64,000 nucleotides of DNA, from NCBI GenBank assembly GCA_045580835.1, contig JAZNOM010000048.1:53700-117699 (forward strand), read 5' to 3'. The notes beneath the pieces were generated by a model, which worked only from the letters and a program-made list of their open reading frames with translations, made no database searches and had not been told where the DNA came from. Source of the stretch: UMGS902 sp045580835 (GTDB taxonomy: Bacteria; Bacillota; Clostridia; Oscillospirales; CAG-272). Both the position numbers and the translations under genes were made by a program. This document shows, one piece after another, positions 51,145-59,836 of this stretch (position 1 is its first letter; every line of letters begins with the position of its first letter).

Positions 51145-51915
51145 TATTTGCTTTTTGATTCTTTCAAGTGCCCCTTTTTCAAGGCGCGAAACCTGTGCTT
51201 GTGAAATGCCGATTTCTTCTGCTATTTCCATTTGTGTTTTCCCGTTAAAAAAGCGCATACCTATTATTCTCTTTTCCCTTTTATTGAGCTTTTTCATTGC
51301 CTCTCTTAAAGCAATATCTTCAAGCCATAGCTCATCGTCTACATTGTGGTCGCTTATCTGGTCAATAACGTATATAGAATCACCGCCGTCATTAAATACC
51401 GAATCGTAAAGCGAAACCGGTTCAACAATCGCTTCCATTGCACGCGATACCGTTTCTTCGGCTTCCCCAACTTCCCTTGCAATTTCTTCAATGGTCGGCT
51501 CCCGTAGCAATGTTTTTGTCAGTAGTTCTTTGGCTTGCAGTGATTTGTATGCAAGGTCGCGTATCGAGCGGCTAACTCGTATAGAATTATTGTCCCGTAA
51601 ATACCTTCGTATCTCCCCTATAATCATGGGAACCGCATAAGTTGAAAACTTTACATCCAACTCAATATTAAAATTGTCAATTGCCTTGATAAGCCCTATA
51701 CAACCGACTTGAAACAAATCGTCCATGTTTTCTTTTCTGTTGATAAATCTTTGAATGATACTTAATACAAGCCTTAAATTACCGTCAATCAGTTCGCTTC
51801 GCGCCATGCTGTCTCCATTTTTAGAGCGTTTTAATAGTTCCTTTTTCTCCTCATCAGTTAAATTTTTCAGTTTTGCGGTATTAACACCGCATATTTCAAC
51901 TTTACCGAAATACAT
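51139..51915 (-). CDS. sigG: RNA polymerase sporulation sigma factor SigG
   Basis: 258 residues of sigma-G, the late forespore factor. The diagnostic N terminus VEICGVNTAKLKNLTDEEK is present, with region 2 (LVLSIIQRFINRKENMDDLF, QVGCIGLIKAIDNFN), region 3 (REPTIEEIAREVGEAEETVS) and region 4 ending GISQAQVSRLEKGALERIKK. SigF is less likely because that N-terminal motif is typical of SigG. sigE/spoIIGA do not precede it. Confidence 0.95.
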   Translation of the reverse strand: MYFGKVEICGVNTAKLKNLTDEEKKELLKRSKNGDSMARSELIDGNLRLVLSIIQRFINRKENMDDLFQVGCIGLIKAIDNFNIELDVKFSTYAVPMIIGEIRRYLRDNNSIRVSRSIRDLAYKSLQAKELLTKTLLREPTIEEIAREVGEAEETVSRAMEAIVEPVSLYDSVFNDGGDSIYVIDQISDHNVDDELWLEDIALREAMKKLNKREKRIIGMRFFNGKTQMEIAEEIGISQAQVSRLEKGALERIKKQIN

Positions 51916-52071
51916 GGCAAACTCCTATGAAAATTCTTACGATAGAAGTATTGACTCATGTATTTTGAGGTATGCAAAACTGCATTAGGGAAAATATAGA
52001 ATTAATTGACAAAGGCTATGAAAAGCAGTATAATTTTTTTATATAGAGTTTAAAAACTATGAGGTAAAATA

Positions 52072-53124
52072 ATGCCAAGACTTTCACTAAAATCAATCAG
52101 ACGGGAAAACGCACGGCTTGTGCTTGAGGCCATTGCCCGTAAAAAACATATTACAAAGCTTGAAATTTCCGAAGACACGGGACTTAGTTTAATGACCGCC
52201 GGTAAGCTTGTGAGCGTACTCGGTGCGGGCGGAATTATTATGCACGGAAAAAGCATTTCGCAAAAAGCAGGTAGGCGCGCTGAAGTATTCCGAATAAGGC
52301 ACGATTGGCTTATTCCTATTTTTGAAATCGCTTCGCGGGTATTTAAGTTCTATATCACTGACCTTGAAGGTAATATAATTGAAAAAATTGAATACAGATG
52401 CTCTGATTCCCCAATGTACATTGCAAATGAATTCGTAAGCTTTTTAAAGAGTACTCTTGAAGTTTTAAAGTCAAGATATAAGAATCGCAAGGCACTTGGC
52501 ATCGGTGTTTCTGTATCGGGAGTTTATGATGCCGAAAACGACCGTATAGTGTCTTCTATGGTACCCGAGCTTTCTTCACTAAAGCTTATGCACAATATTT
52601 CAAAAATCTTTAAACAGGATAATATCGTTATCGACAATGCTAACAGACTATGCGCAGGTGGACTTATCGAAAGCAACAAGGATTACAATGACAGAACTAT
52701 ATGTTGCCTTTCGGTTGGTGACAGTATCGAATGTACAACATGCGACCACGGTGCGTACATTACGGGTGCCTGTAACTTGGCCGGCAGACTCGGTGATTTA
52801 CCGTATACCCCCGGGCTTACATATGCAAACTTTATGAGAGATGCTATAGACACAACAGACGTTTTTTCGCCTGTGCTTGATTTGCTGAAAACAGTTGCAG
52901 TAGCATATGATCCTGACACAATTTATCTTTGTTCTGACAAGTTTACATTTACTCCTCAAACAAAGGATATGCTATTCTCTTCTCTGAAAACCGAAATGCG
53001 ATGGGTAAATCAAAAATCACCAAACCTCATAGCAGTAAATACAAGCACCATAGAAGGTGTAAGCGGAATAATATCACGCGTTATCGGAAATTGGTTAGAC
53101 GCACTCCTTGGCGGCGACGAATAA
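52072..53124 (+). CDS. ROK-like transcriptional regulator
   Basis: 350 residues: an N-terminal MarR-like winged HTH (RRENARLVLEAIARKKHITK, LEISEDTGLSLMTAGKLVSV) followed by an actin-fold/ROK-like domain (about 85-340, with IFEIASRVFKFYITDLEGNI, LGIGVSVSGVYDAENDRIV and NIVIDNANRLCAGG). The NagC/XylR layout is clear, but the usual sugar-kinase phosphate motif and zinc cluster are not conserved, so it is probably a regulator without kinase activity. It is monocistronic; TGAGGTAA precedes the ATG. Confidence 0.85.
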   Translation: MPRLSLKSIRRENARLVLEAIARKKHITKLEISEDTGLSLMTAGKLVSVLGAGGIIMHGKSISQKAGRRAEVFRIRHDWLIPIFEIASRVFKFYITDLEGNIIEKIEYRCSDSPMYIANEFVSFLKSTLEVLKSRYKNRKALGIGVSVSGVYDAENDRIVSSMVPELSSLKLMHNISKIFKQDNIVIDNANRLCAGGLIESNKDYNDRTICCLSVGDSIECTTCDHGAYITGACNLAGRLGDLPYTPGLTYANFMRDAIDTTDVFSPVLDLLKTVAVAYDPDTIYLCSDKFTFTPQTKDMLFSSLKTEMRWVNQKSPNLIAVNTSTIEGVSGIISRVIGNWLDALLGGDE

Positions 53125-53209
53125 AAGATTTTGTATTTGTACATAATACACTTGATTAAGCCAATTGCTTAATTTAGAATTTTATATTTGGGAAGGATTT
53201 TAGTGTATT

Positions 53210-53398
53210 ATGGACAACAATCACAACGCAAATATGAGCATTGAATGCACAGTAAACCAGTGTAAGCACCATTGCTGCGACAAGAATTATTGCTCTCTTG
53301 AGAAGATCAAGGTTGTTACTCACGAAGAAAACCCTACTGTAACACAGTGCACTGACTGCCATTCTTTTGAAGCTAAAGCATCTACCACATCAATGTAA
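53210..53398 (+). CDS. DUF1540 cysteine-rich small protein
   Basis: 62 residues with the DUF1540 pattern: SIECTVNQCKHHCCDKNYCS, then a second half ending TQCTDCHSF. Seven cysteines and three histidines suggest metal binding. These proteins are common in spore formers and clostridia; their function is unknown. GGAAGGATTTTAG precedes the ATG. Confidence 0.9.
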   Translation: MDNNHNANMSIECTVNQCKHHCCDKNYCSLEKIKVVTHEENPTVTQCTDCHSFEAKASTTSM

Positions 53399-53402
53399 AA
53401 AT

Positions 53403-53440
53403 AAAATAAGCGACGGCACTGCCGTCGCTTATTTTATTTG
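53403..53440. terminator. Bidirectional terminator
   Basis: A 16-bp perfect stem (53403-53418 with 53420-53435). It serves DUF1540 on + and the spoIIIA operon on -. Confidence 0.8.
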
Positions 53441-54030
53441 GAGCGTTCTACTATCCTAACATCGACCGGTAAAATACCCGATTGCTCGTATACAATTTCA
53501 TTAATTTGTGCAATGTCATTTGCAAGTAAGCCTTCACATTTTACAACTATATTTGCTGTTCCGCCACTGACTACAGCAACGCAATCTGAAAAGCCTTTTG
53601 CTTCAATTAAGGTTTCAATATTTGCTTCACTCTCTATATCTTTTGCAATCTGTGATATATCTGCAAACGCCTGTGTTTTTGTTTCCTCGAGCGCCTCGTT
53701 GCTTTCGACAACCGTTTTAAGAACACCAAGTGCCTCATCGCGCGCTTTCTGTCTGCTTAAAACTGTTGTTGAAAAATATGCATCATCATCTTTTTTGGTC
53801 TCCACAACGGTGTCACCGCTCGGCGCACCAACATTATATGTATCCTCCATATTGTTTTCACCGTAACCGATTGTATCAATCGGATCGTTAAACAATAAGT
53901 AGTTTACATAAACCGCTCCTCCGATTACCAAAATAGCCAAGAAAACAACCAAATTCTTTTTGCCGATTTTTTTGAAGGTGTCTTTTATGACAGTGCCGGC
54001 TTTTTTGAAGTCGAAATTAAGTTTTTTCAT
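53434..54030 (-). CDS. spoIIIAH: Stage III sporulation protein AH
   Basis: 198 residues: one membrane helix (about 28-46) after a basic N terminus, then an acidic linker and a YscJ/FliF-like ring-forming domain (about 95-195, SRQKARDEALGVLKTVVESN to GILPVDVRIVERSK). It is the mother-cell partner of SpoIIQ in the feeding-tube channel. Last gene of the operon, 59 nt after spoIIIAG; GAGGAGGC precedes the ATG. Confidence 0.95.
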   Translation of the reverse strand: MKKLNFDFKKAGTVIKDTFKKIGKKNLVVFLAILVIGGAVYVNYLLFNDPIDTIGYGENNMEDTYNVGAPSGDTVVETKKDDDAYFSTTVLSRQKARDEALGVLKTVVESNEALEETKTQAFADISQIAKDIESEANIETLIEAKGFSDCVAVVSGGTANIVVKCEGLLANDIAQINEIVYEQSGILPVDVRIVERSK

Positions 54031-54089
54031 ATGTGCCTCCTCAAATTGAGTATTTTATTCTGTATAAATATATTTTTGTTTTTCTGTAT

Positions 54090-54482
54090 TTATGACATAA
54101 TCGTGGCGTTTCTTTCGGAAACGGTGATTTGCGTGCTGGAAACACCAAATAAAGCCTTTAACATGCAATGTAACTTGAGCTGTACATCAGGGGCACTTCC
54201 TCCTTCGCATACTATTGCTATGCCTTGAATTCTGCGAATTTTATCACTGCTTTCAAAAAACGATGCCGCTTCAACCGCCTCATATGTAATCATAACTTTG
54301 GCATTTTTTACTCCTTCTACTGCGTTGCACATCTCTTCAAGCTGTTTTTCTGTTGTAAGGGACAGATTATCTGGTTTATCCCTATCCTCAATTAAAGAAG
54401 AAAGCGCCAGCAAAAGCATAATAAATATAATACATGGCACAAACCACTTACTTTCTGCAAGCTTTTTAACCGAAGCGTTCAT
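54090..54482 (-). CDS. spoIIIAG: Stage III sporulation protein AG
   Basis: 130 residues, shorter than most SpoIIIAG proteins. A membrane helix (about 14-31) is followed by the ring-forming domain (EKQLEEMCNAVEGVKNAKVM, GIAIVCEGGSAPDVQLKLHC, VSSTQITVSERN). It oligomerises into the large ring of the forespore-mother cell channel. It overlaps spoIIIAF by 4 nt. Confidence 0.92.
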   Translation of the reverse strand: MNASVKKLAESKWFVPCIIFIMLLLALSSLIEDRDKPDNLSLTTEKQLEEMCNAVEGVKNAKVMITYEAVEAASFFESSDKIRRIQGIAIVCEGGSAPDVQLKLHCMLKALFGVSSTQITVSERNATIMS

Positions 54483-54937
54483 ATAAAGAAAACCTCTGCA
54501 TCAATTTCAAATTTTATTTTTATGTAATTTCGCACTTCATAGGTACTGATTAAAAATTCATCGCGGTCAAACGCAATTTCAGCACTTATAATATCTAATG
54601 TTTCGTTATTGATTTCAATTTCGCATTTCTTGGGAGATATGTTAAAATTCCGCGTCAATTCATCGCAAATTTGCTTTTCAATTTCGGTTTCCGCTCCCTC
54701 AATTGCGCTTGCGATAAAGCTATCACGGGCTTCGTCATAGTTAGTCGCATCCTGCTTAAAAGATAGTACAGGTGCATCTTTAGAAAATACAATTTGAGCA
54801 AAAGTAACAAGCAAGATAATACCAATAACATTGCTAATCGCCTTTGAAACTTGTTCCCTACCGGAACTGTCAACAATAAGCTTAATTACAGCACCGACAA
54901 ATGCGATTAAAGCACAGGAAATAATAGCTGTGTTCAT
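54479..54937 (-). CDS. spoIIIAF: Stage III sporulation protein AF
   Basis: 152 residues: two N-terminal membrane helices (about 4-23 and 33-50) and a C-terminal ring-like domain (about 85-150). Identity rests on its place between AE and AG and on this layout. Start and stop overlap both neighbours (1 nt and 4 nt). Confidence 0.88.
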   Translation of the reverse strand: MNTAIISCALIAFVGAVIKLIVDSSGREQVSKAISNVIGIILLVTFAQIVFSKDAPVLSFKQDATNYDEARDSFIASAIEGAETEIEKQICDELTRNFNISPKKCEIEINNETLDIISAEIAFDRDEFLISTYEVRNYIKIKFEIDAEVFFI

Positions 54938-55965
54938 TATGCAGCAACCACCGGCAGCGTACCAATGAATACACTTATATTCAGCAAAGCAGCAACAGTT
55001 ATCGCAGAAAAAGCAGCTAGTGAAAAATCAAAGGTGCACTTAATATGTAAAATAAGGCTTTTCAGTTCATGGATATTGAAATAATCACAAAAAAATGATG
55101 CTAGGTTTAACATTATTCCGCTCCCCCACAGAAATACCAGAATTGGCAAAAATAAAGCTAAAATAAAAACTACTGCAGAAATCCCCACCGTGTTTTTTAT
55201 ACCGATAATGCCGCTTGCGACAAATTTTAAAGATTCAGCTACCGTTCCGCCTATAATAGGTATTGCATTTCCTATTAGTAAACGCAGAGAGCGCGCCGAT
55301 AATGTATCTGCGCCATTAGCTGCTTGTCCGTACACACTGATAACTATGTAGAAAAGTGAAACCGAAATAGCAAAAAATCCGAAAACGCAGTTTTTTAAAA
55401 AGTTTGAAAGAGAGGACAGTTTGCCTTCACCCGAAAAAGCATCAATTATTGCTATACCAAACATTACCGCAAGTATCACAGGCACTGCTTTATTTAGTAT
55501 AATCTGACTGCTTCCAAGCAGAAATGAAAAGAAAGCAGCCTGCATCTTTGCTGCTGCAATATTTCCTCCTCCCGCCGTTAAGATACCAATTGTTGGTGAA
55601 ATCACACCCAAAAAAGTCGAGATATCTTTCATATACGCCACTGCATTACTTATAAGCTTATATGACGGCAAAACGGTCGCCATAATCACCGAGAGAGTAA
55701 CTATATACTTTAAAGCATTTAAAGCGTTTGACTTTTTATATAAGTTTAGCAATATGAAAATAACAATAGCGATTATAAGTGTTATATATATATATTTAAA
55801 AGGAAAAACATCCGTAAAACCAAATTTCAGTATCGAAAAAAGCGTTTCAAAAGGTGTATCGGTTGAAGGTGGAGAGTTTAGAAACTCGTCTAAAATAGAT
55901 TTTGCTTTTTCAGTTTCAATTTGTTTTTCAATTTCTGAAATTATGTCCGAATACTCAATATCCAT
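54937..55965 (-). CDS. spoIIIAE: Stage III sporulation protein AE
   Basis: 342 residues with a long hydrophilic N terminus (about 1-50) and about eight membrane helices, including the family block ISPTIGILTAGGGNIAAAKM and SLRLLIGNAIPIIGGTVAES. It is the large membrane component of the A-Q complex. The ATG at 55965 directly follows the spoIIIAD stop (TAACATG); upstream in-frame TTG/GTG codons lie within spoIIIAD. The usual N-terminal signal peptide is not seen with this start. Confidence 0.92.
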   Translation of the reverse strand: MDIEYSDIISEIEKQIETEKAKSILDEFLNSPPSTDTPFETLFSILKFGFTDVFPFKYIYITLIIAIVIFILLNLYKKSNALNALKYIVTLSVIMATVLPSYKLISNAVAYMKDISTFLGVISPTIGILTAGGGNIAAAKMQAAFFSFLLGSSQIILNKAVPVILAVMFGIAIIDAFSGEGKLSSLSNFLKNCVFGFFAISVSLFYIVISVYGQAANGADTLSARSLRLLIGNAIPIIGGTVAESLKFVASGIIGIKNTVGISAVVFILALFLPILVFLWGSGIMLNLASFFCDYFNIHELKSLILHIKCTFDFSLAAFSAITVAALLNISVFIGTLPVVAA

Positions 55966-55966
55966 G

Positions 55967-56356
55967 TTATTCACCAAAAAGAGTAAAGATTTTTGAAAAC
56001 AAATCAAGAATTAAAGGCATTGACAATGTAATAATTTCTATAACCGCAAAAACCTCAATTGCACAAGACACGCCTTTTTGTCCTGTACCGTCGCATATCG
56101 AAGAAGCTACAGTAGAAATGAGCGCAATTCCTCCAACTTTTAATAAAATGTCTGCACTTGGAAAATTCAATTCAAAGTCGAACTGCTCCCGCAGCACCTT
56201 AAACAGCTCACCTGCACGCGAAATGACATATATCATAACAAGTATGTACATAACCGAAGAAATCAGAACTGATAGCTCTTTTTCTCCTTTGGATATTAAT
56301 AAAATCGCCGAGCTGCAAACCGCCGCCAGCGCGCATAATCCGATAAACTCTGTCAT
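55967..56356 (-). CDS. spoIIIAD: Stage III sporulation protein AD
   Basis: 129 residues with about four membrane helices: FIGLCALAAVCSSAILLISK, LSVLISSVMYILVMIYVISR, VGGIALISTVASSICDGTGQ and a C-terminal one. SpoIIIAC and AD share a fold, and together they are likely part of the export-like base. It overlaps spoIIIAC by 4 nt. Confidence 0.93.
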   Translation of the reverse strand: MTEFIGLCALAAVCSSAILLISKGEKELSVLISSVMYILVMIYVISRAGELFKVLREQFDFELNFPSADILLKVGGIALISTVASSICDGTGQKGVSCAIEVFAVIEIITLSMPLILDLFSKIFTLFGE

Positions 56357-56547
56357 ATTCCAAATATAAATTTGATTTTTTCAAAAAGCTCGGAAAGCTT
56401 GTCTGTAAGCATTAAAAGCACTGTTATTATACCGGAGACCGATATAAGCATTGACTGCTCTTTTCTATCCGCTCTGTCAAGCACAAGCCCCGAAAACATA
56501 ACTATTATTCCTACACCGATTACCCTATAGACAAGCGTTATATCCAT
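56353..56547 (-). CDS. spoIIIAC: Stage III sporulation protein AC
   Basis: 64 residues, two membrane helices (VIGVGIIVMFSGLVLDRADR, then MLISVSGIITVLLMLTDKL). The ATG at 56547 follows CGAGGA; an earlier start is rejected. It is the first gene of this operon: no spoIIIAA or spoIIIAB lies upstream, where a terminator and the PdaA-like gene are found instead. Confidence 0.93.
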   Translation of the reverse strand: MDITLVYRVIGVGIIVMFSGLVLDRADRKEQSMLISVSGIITVLLMLTDKLSELFEKIKFIFGI

Positions 56548-56580
56548 GAGAATTCCTCGCATTTTTAAACCTATACTTAA

Positions 56581-56609
56581 TTTGTATGAAGCTTGTCTTT
56601 AAAGTATTA
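56581..56609 (-). promoter_or_regulatory. Candidate sigma-E promoter of spoIIIAC-AH
   Basis: On the minus strand CATACAAA (complement of 56581-56588) resembles the sigma-E -10 (CATACANT, one mismatch). AATACTT about 13 nt upstream is a rough -35. spoIIIA operons are sigma-E controlled. The terminator at 56608-56639 means a promoter must lie here. Confidence 0.4.
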
Positions 56610-56639
56610 CAAAAACACCACCGCAAAAAAGCGGTGGTG
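56608..56639 (-). terminator. Terminator of the PdaA-like gene
   Basis: A 9-bp stem (56616-56624 with 56631-56639) followed on the minus strand by TTTTTGT. Confidence 0.75.
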
Positions 56640-56645
56640 AAATGA

Positions 56646-57419
56646 CTATAATTCATTTAGTGTACCAAATCTGTATCCCATCTCCGTCCAAACATCTATA
56701 AGTTTACTCAAAATATCAGCGTTTGTCTTTGATGTGGGGTGAAGTAATAAAATCTCACCGTTGTGGGTACCGTTTATGAGTTTTTCGGTAGCACTCGCCG
56801 GTGACAACTGTTTGTTGTTGTCCCAATCGGCATACGCAAAACTCCATAAAACAGTTTTGTATCCCATCTCCTCCAGAATTTTTAAATTATCTTCCGTAAA
56901 ACGCCCCTCCGGAGGGCGATAAAACTTTGGCATTTCGCCGCCTATTTTATCAGCGTACAGTTTTTCAAGTTTTATCAGTTCATCTTTAAACTCGGTAACA
57001 TCCTTGATTTTAGCCATGTTTTTGTGCGACATCGTATGATTACACACAAGATGCCCTTCATCTACCATGCGTTTAACAAGATCTGTATTCTTTTCAATTA
57101 AGTGACCAAGTACAAAAAACGCGCCATGAACATTCTTCTCTTTCAATACATCAAGTATCTTTTCTATATTCCCGTTCTCATATCCTGCGTCAAAGGTTAA
57201 ATATATAACCTTTTCTTTATCGTCATCGCCATGTTTTTTGTCCAAGTAATAGCAACTGTAATTGTTAATGAACTTCAGATTATCGTCAAGTGCCGGTTGC
57301 TTATGCTCACTGTTCTTTTTAAAATACCAACTCACTTCATTTACTGCAAACGATTGTACAGAAAAGGTCAGTATTAAAACAAAGGCCAGCAAGACTTTGG
57401 AAAAATTCTTTACCGTCAT
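56646..57419 (-). CDS. Polysaccharide deacetylase, PdaA-like
   Basis: 257 residues: signal sequence (about 8-27) and a NodB domain. Catalytic Asp and metal ligands appear in YLTFDAGYENGN and CNHTMSHKNMAK; the product site is in KFYRPPEGRFTEDNL. SWYFKKNSEHKQPALDDNLK before the domain is typical of delta-lactam-biosynthetic deacetylases (PdaA), which remove acetyl groups from muramic acid in spore cortex. The ATG at 57419 follows AAAGGA. It lies next to spoIIIA. Confidence 0.88.
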   Translation of the reverse strand: MTVKNFSKVLLAFVLILTFSVQSFAVNEVSWYFKKNSEHKQPALDDNLKFINNYSCYYLDKKHGDDDKEKVIYLTFDAGYENGNIEKILDVLKEKNVHGAFFVLGHLIEKNTDLVKRMVDEGHLVCNHTMSHKNMAKIKDVTEFKDELIKLEKLYADKIGGEMPKFYRPPEGRFTEDNLKILEEMGYKTVLWSFAYADWDNNKQLSPASATEKLINGTHNGEILLLHPTSKTNADILSKLIDVWTEMGYRFGTLNEL

Positions 57420-57498
57420 ATTGATTTTTCCTTTTGTGACTGTCACGCTAATAGTTTTAGCAATGAAAGCTTATAAATGCATGAGATTTTTTGCTAAT

Positions 57499-57527
57499 AA
57501 AAAGGGCTGCATTGCAGCCCTTTTTAT
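57499..57527. terminator. Terminator hairpin
   Basis: A 12-13-bp stem around AGGGCTGC/GCAGCCCT with A and T runs. It ends the minus-strand gene at 57527. Confidence 0.75.
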
Positions 57528-58597
57528 TAATTTGTATATGAATTGTAAATAAGATACTTGCCATTAACTTCTCTTAAATACCAAGTCATATCTATGGTAT
57601 CTCTAAAGTCCTCAAGACGAGGATATTTAAGCACATGAACAAGTGTTACACGGCACGAGAAAACACCTTCGCCGTACTCATAAAACTCACCGGCAACTGC
57701 ATCTTCAAAATCATAACCTTGATGGTCAATTACCATCCAATTTGGTGAGGTTTTCAAATTTGTGTAAAGCGGCGAAGAAGAATCAAGGTATTTGGAAACT
57801 TTGCCAAAATAGGCATCTTTTTGCATATAGCAGGCATATGCCTTTGTAGCTTCAATTACATATTCTGAAAACTCATTTGCAAGTTCTTCGTTATAAACAA
57901 TATCTGCAAAATAAACGCCATTGTCTTTTACAGAAATCGCGCAAGGCTTTTCCGCTTTTGACAACACCTCAAAATGGGGGTCAATGCATAGTTCGTCAAA
58001 TGAATAAGTGGTATATGTAATTCCTTCAATACCTTCCGGCATAAACTCATGCGATTTTGTCGGGATTCTATCGCCAAGGCAATAAGAGTCATCGACAAGA
58101 TTACCATTGAGTTTTAAAATATATCCAACCGGAATTTCTATTGAGAAAGAATTAAAGAGTTTCTCGTTAAATTCAGGTGCCGAAGGTCTAAAAAGGTCAA
58201 ATCCGTGTTTGCTTTTTTCACCTGATTTTTCAAGTGAAAACGTTGCAAATTTAACATCATCGCATATAACATTATATAGTTTTTCTTCGCCAAGTCCGAT
58301 AGTTGTTAATTGCAGTTTAAAGCTCTTGCCTTCTGTTATTTTTGATAAATATCTTGCAAAGCTCTCTTTAGTTTCAAATCTTGGTATCTGCGATTCAAAT
58401 AATGTTGCAAGAGTTTCGCCGTTACCATTATTGAAGTTACTTTCAAAAAAGTCTTCAGCGACATATTTGTATTGTGAATCTTCATATTCAGCAAGAATAT
58501 CCTTTAAATAAGATTTTCCAATTTGTGTTGCAATTACCGTTAGCGCAACTACTACGATTAAACATATATAAAATACGGGAAATTGTTTCTTTTTCAT
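57527..58597 (-). CDS. Membrane-anchored protein of unknown function
   Basis: 356 residues: one N-terminal membrane helix (about 7-28), then an outer region. Two NTF2-like halves are suggested by repeated patterns: EYEDSQYKYVAEDFFESNFN early and EYVIEATKAYACYMQKDAYF in the middle, and the end WYLREVNGKYLIYNS is typical of such folds. No enzyme motif is seen. The ATG overlaps the stop of the phosphodiester glycosidase gene by 1 nt, so both act in one operon, likely on the cell envelope. Confidence 0.7.
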   Translation of the reverse strand: MKKKQFPVFYICLIVVVALTVIATQIGKSYLKDILAEYEDSQYKYVAEDFFESNFNNGNGETLATLFESQIPRFETKESFARYLSKITEGKSFKLQLTTIGLGEEKLYNVICDDVKFATFSLEKSGEKSKHGFDLFRPSAPEFNEKLFNSFSIEIPVGYILKLNGNLVDDSYCLGDRIPTKSHEFMPEGIEGITYTTYSFDELCIDPHFEVLSKAEKPCAISVKDNGVYFADIVYNEELANEFSEYVIEATKAYACYMQKDAYFGKVSKYLDSSSPLYTNLKTSPNWMVIDHQGYDFEDAVAGEFYEYGEGVFSCRVTLVHVLKYPRLEDFRDTIDMTWYLREVNGKYLIYNSYTN

Positions 58598-59817
58598 CAC
58601 TTCTCTCCTCCTACAATAAAATATGTGGGAATTGAGCGAGGTTTGGTAAATGCTTTATACTTATTAACAAGACCTCTCAATTGATATTGGTCAAGACTGC
58701 TTTCGTCATAACCGTACTTTTCAAAATAGTTTTCATAATACATCATCGAGGATGAGCCGCCGTCGAGCATACCTGCGGTTACCGCACCGTAGCTAACCAT
58801 AATATCAATAACATCGTTGTGAGTTGCTCCGATACTTGAAGCAGTACGTCCGTCGGTAACAAGCAAAATCATCGTTCCATCTGCTCTTTGTCCGATTGCC
58901 GTACGCTGTGCAGTACCGGTATTGCTGTCAGCACGGTGAAGTGTCAGTTCGCCGCTGTCATTTGTGATAAGTACATTTCCTGTCTGGAAGCACACACCGT
59001 CGCGTATTTCAAGCGTTTCCGCCTGCGATTTTGTCATTCCCTCCGAAACCACAAGTTTATCGTTTTTATCAATCCCGATAAATGTGCGATTAGTGTACCC
59101 GTCGTTCCACATAAGGTTGCCCTCTGAATATGTAATTCCAAGAGGGGCACTGCCGTCACCAATTCCGCCGGGATCGCTGAATTCACCGCCATTGATTGCG
59201 GCAATTGCATTATACTTTTTAGCGATGTTAAATACATCCATGCCGGGTTTGCGACTCTTGTAGTCACTGGAAGTGCCTACATACACACGCGAAGGGTCTT
59301 TTACGAGCAAAACATATGCTTTGTATGTTTTGCCGTTGATAGTTTCAAAAAGCATGCCGTCAATAGCTTTTTCCCATTGGTCTACGGTATTTGCAGTATT
59401 ATTATCGTTACTTGGATTTACATAATCGTCAAGCGCGATAACCTCGGTGCTGATTTTTTTACTGTCTGCGACAATTTTCTCAACAGTTTCAGCAGGTAAA
59501 AAAAGCCCCGGCACCCATTTTGTCGCACTTGCCTGCATTGCCATAAGGACAAGCTGGTCGCGCATTGTAACGCTCGGACCGGTTGCAATTGTTGAAACCA
59601 AAGAGAATACGACATAAACTAAAAGCGCAATCACAATGCCAAGAGTGATAAATACTCTTCCAATATATTTTCCTGCATTAGATTGCTTTTTAGCTTTGCG
59701 TTTTTTAGTATTGGTTGCAGGCATGCTAGGCAAGCTTTTAATCGGCGACAAATCCTCGGGACTTTTTACTGCTCTGCGAAGAGATCCTTTGCCGCTGTTA
59801 TTGTTTGGTAGTGGCAT
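58597..59817 (-). CDS. Phosphodiester glycosidase (NAGPA) family membrane protein
   Basis: 406 residues: basic N terminus, one membrane helix (about 50-72) and an outer NAGPA domain (about 180-400). Family marks are AIAAINGGEFSDPGG, RTAIGQRADGTMILLVTDGR and GAVTAGMLDGGSSSMMYYEN. Such enzymes cleave a sugar from a phosphodiester, as in wall or exopolysaccharide turnover. First of a two-gene operon; AAGGAAG precedes the ATG. Confidence 0.88.
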   Translation of the reverse strand: MPLPNNNSGKGSLRRAVKSPEDLSPIKSLPSMPATNTKKRKAKKQSNAGKYIGRVFITLGIVIALLVYVVFSLVSTIATGPSVTMRDQLVLMAMQASATKWVPGLFLPAETVEKIVADSKKISTEVIALDDYVNPSNDNNTANTVDQWEKAIDGMLFETINGKTYKAYVLLVKDPSRVYVGTSSDYKSRKPGMDVFNIAKKYNAIAAINGGEFSDPGGIGDGSAPLGITYSEGNLMWNDGYTNRTFIGIDKNDKLVVSEGMTKSQAETLEIRDGVCFQTGNVLITNDSGELTLHRADSNTGTAQRTAIGQRADGTMILLVTDGRTASSIGATHNDVIDIMVSYGAVTAGMLDGGSSSMMYYENYFEKYGYDESSLDQYQLRGLVNKYKAFTKPRSIPTYFIVGGEK

Positions 59818-59836
59818 TTTTTCTTCCTTTCAAGAA

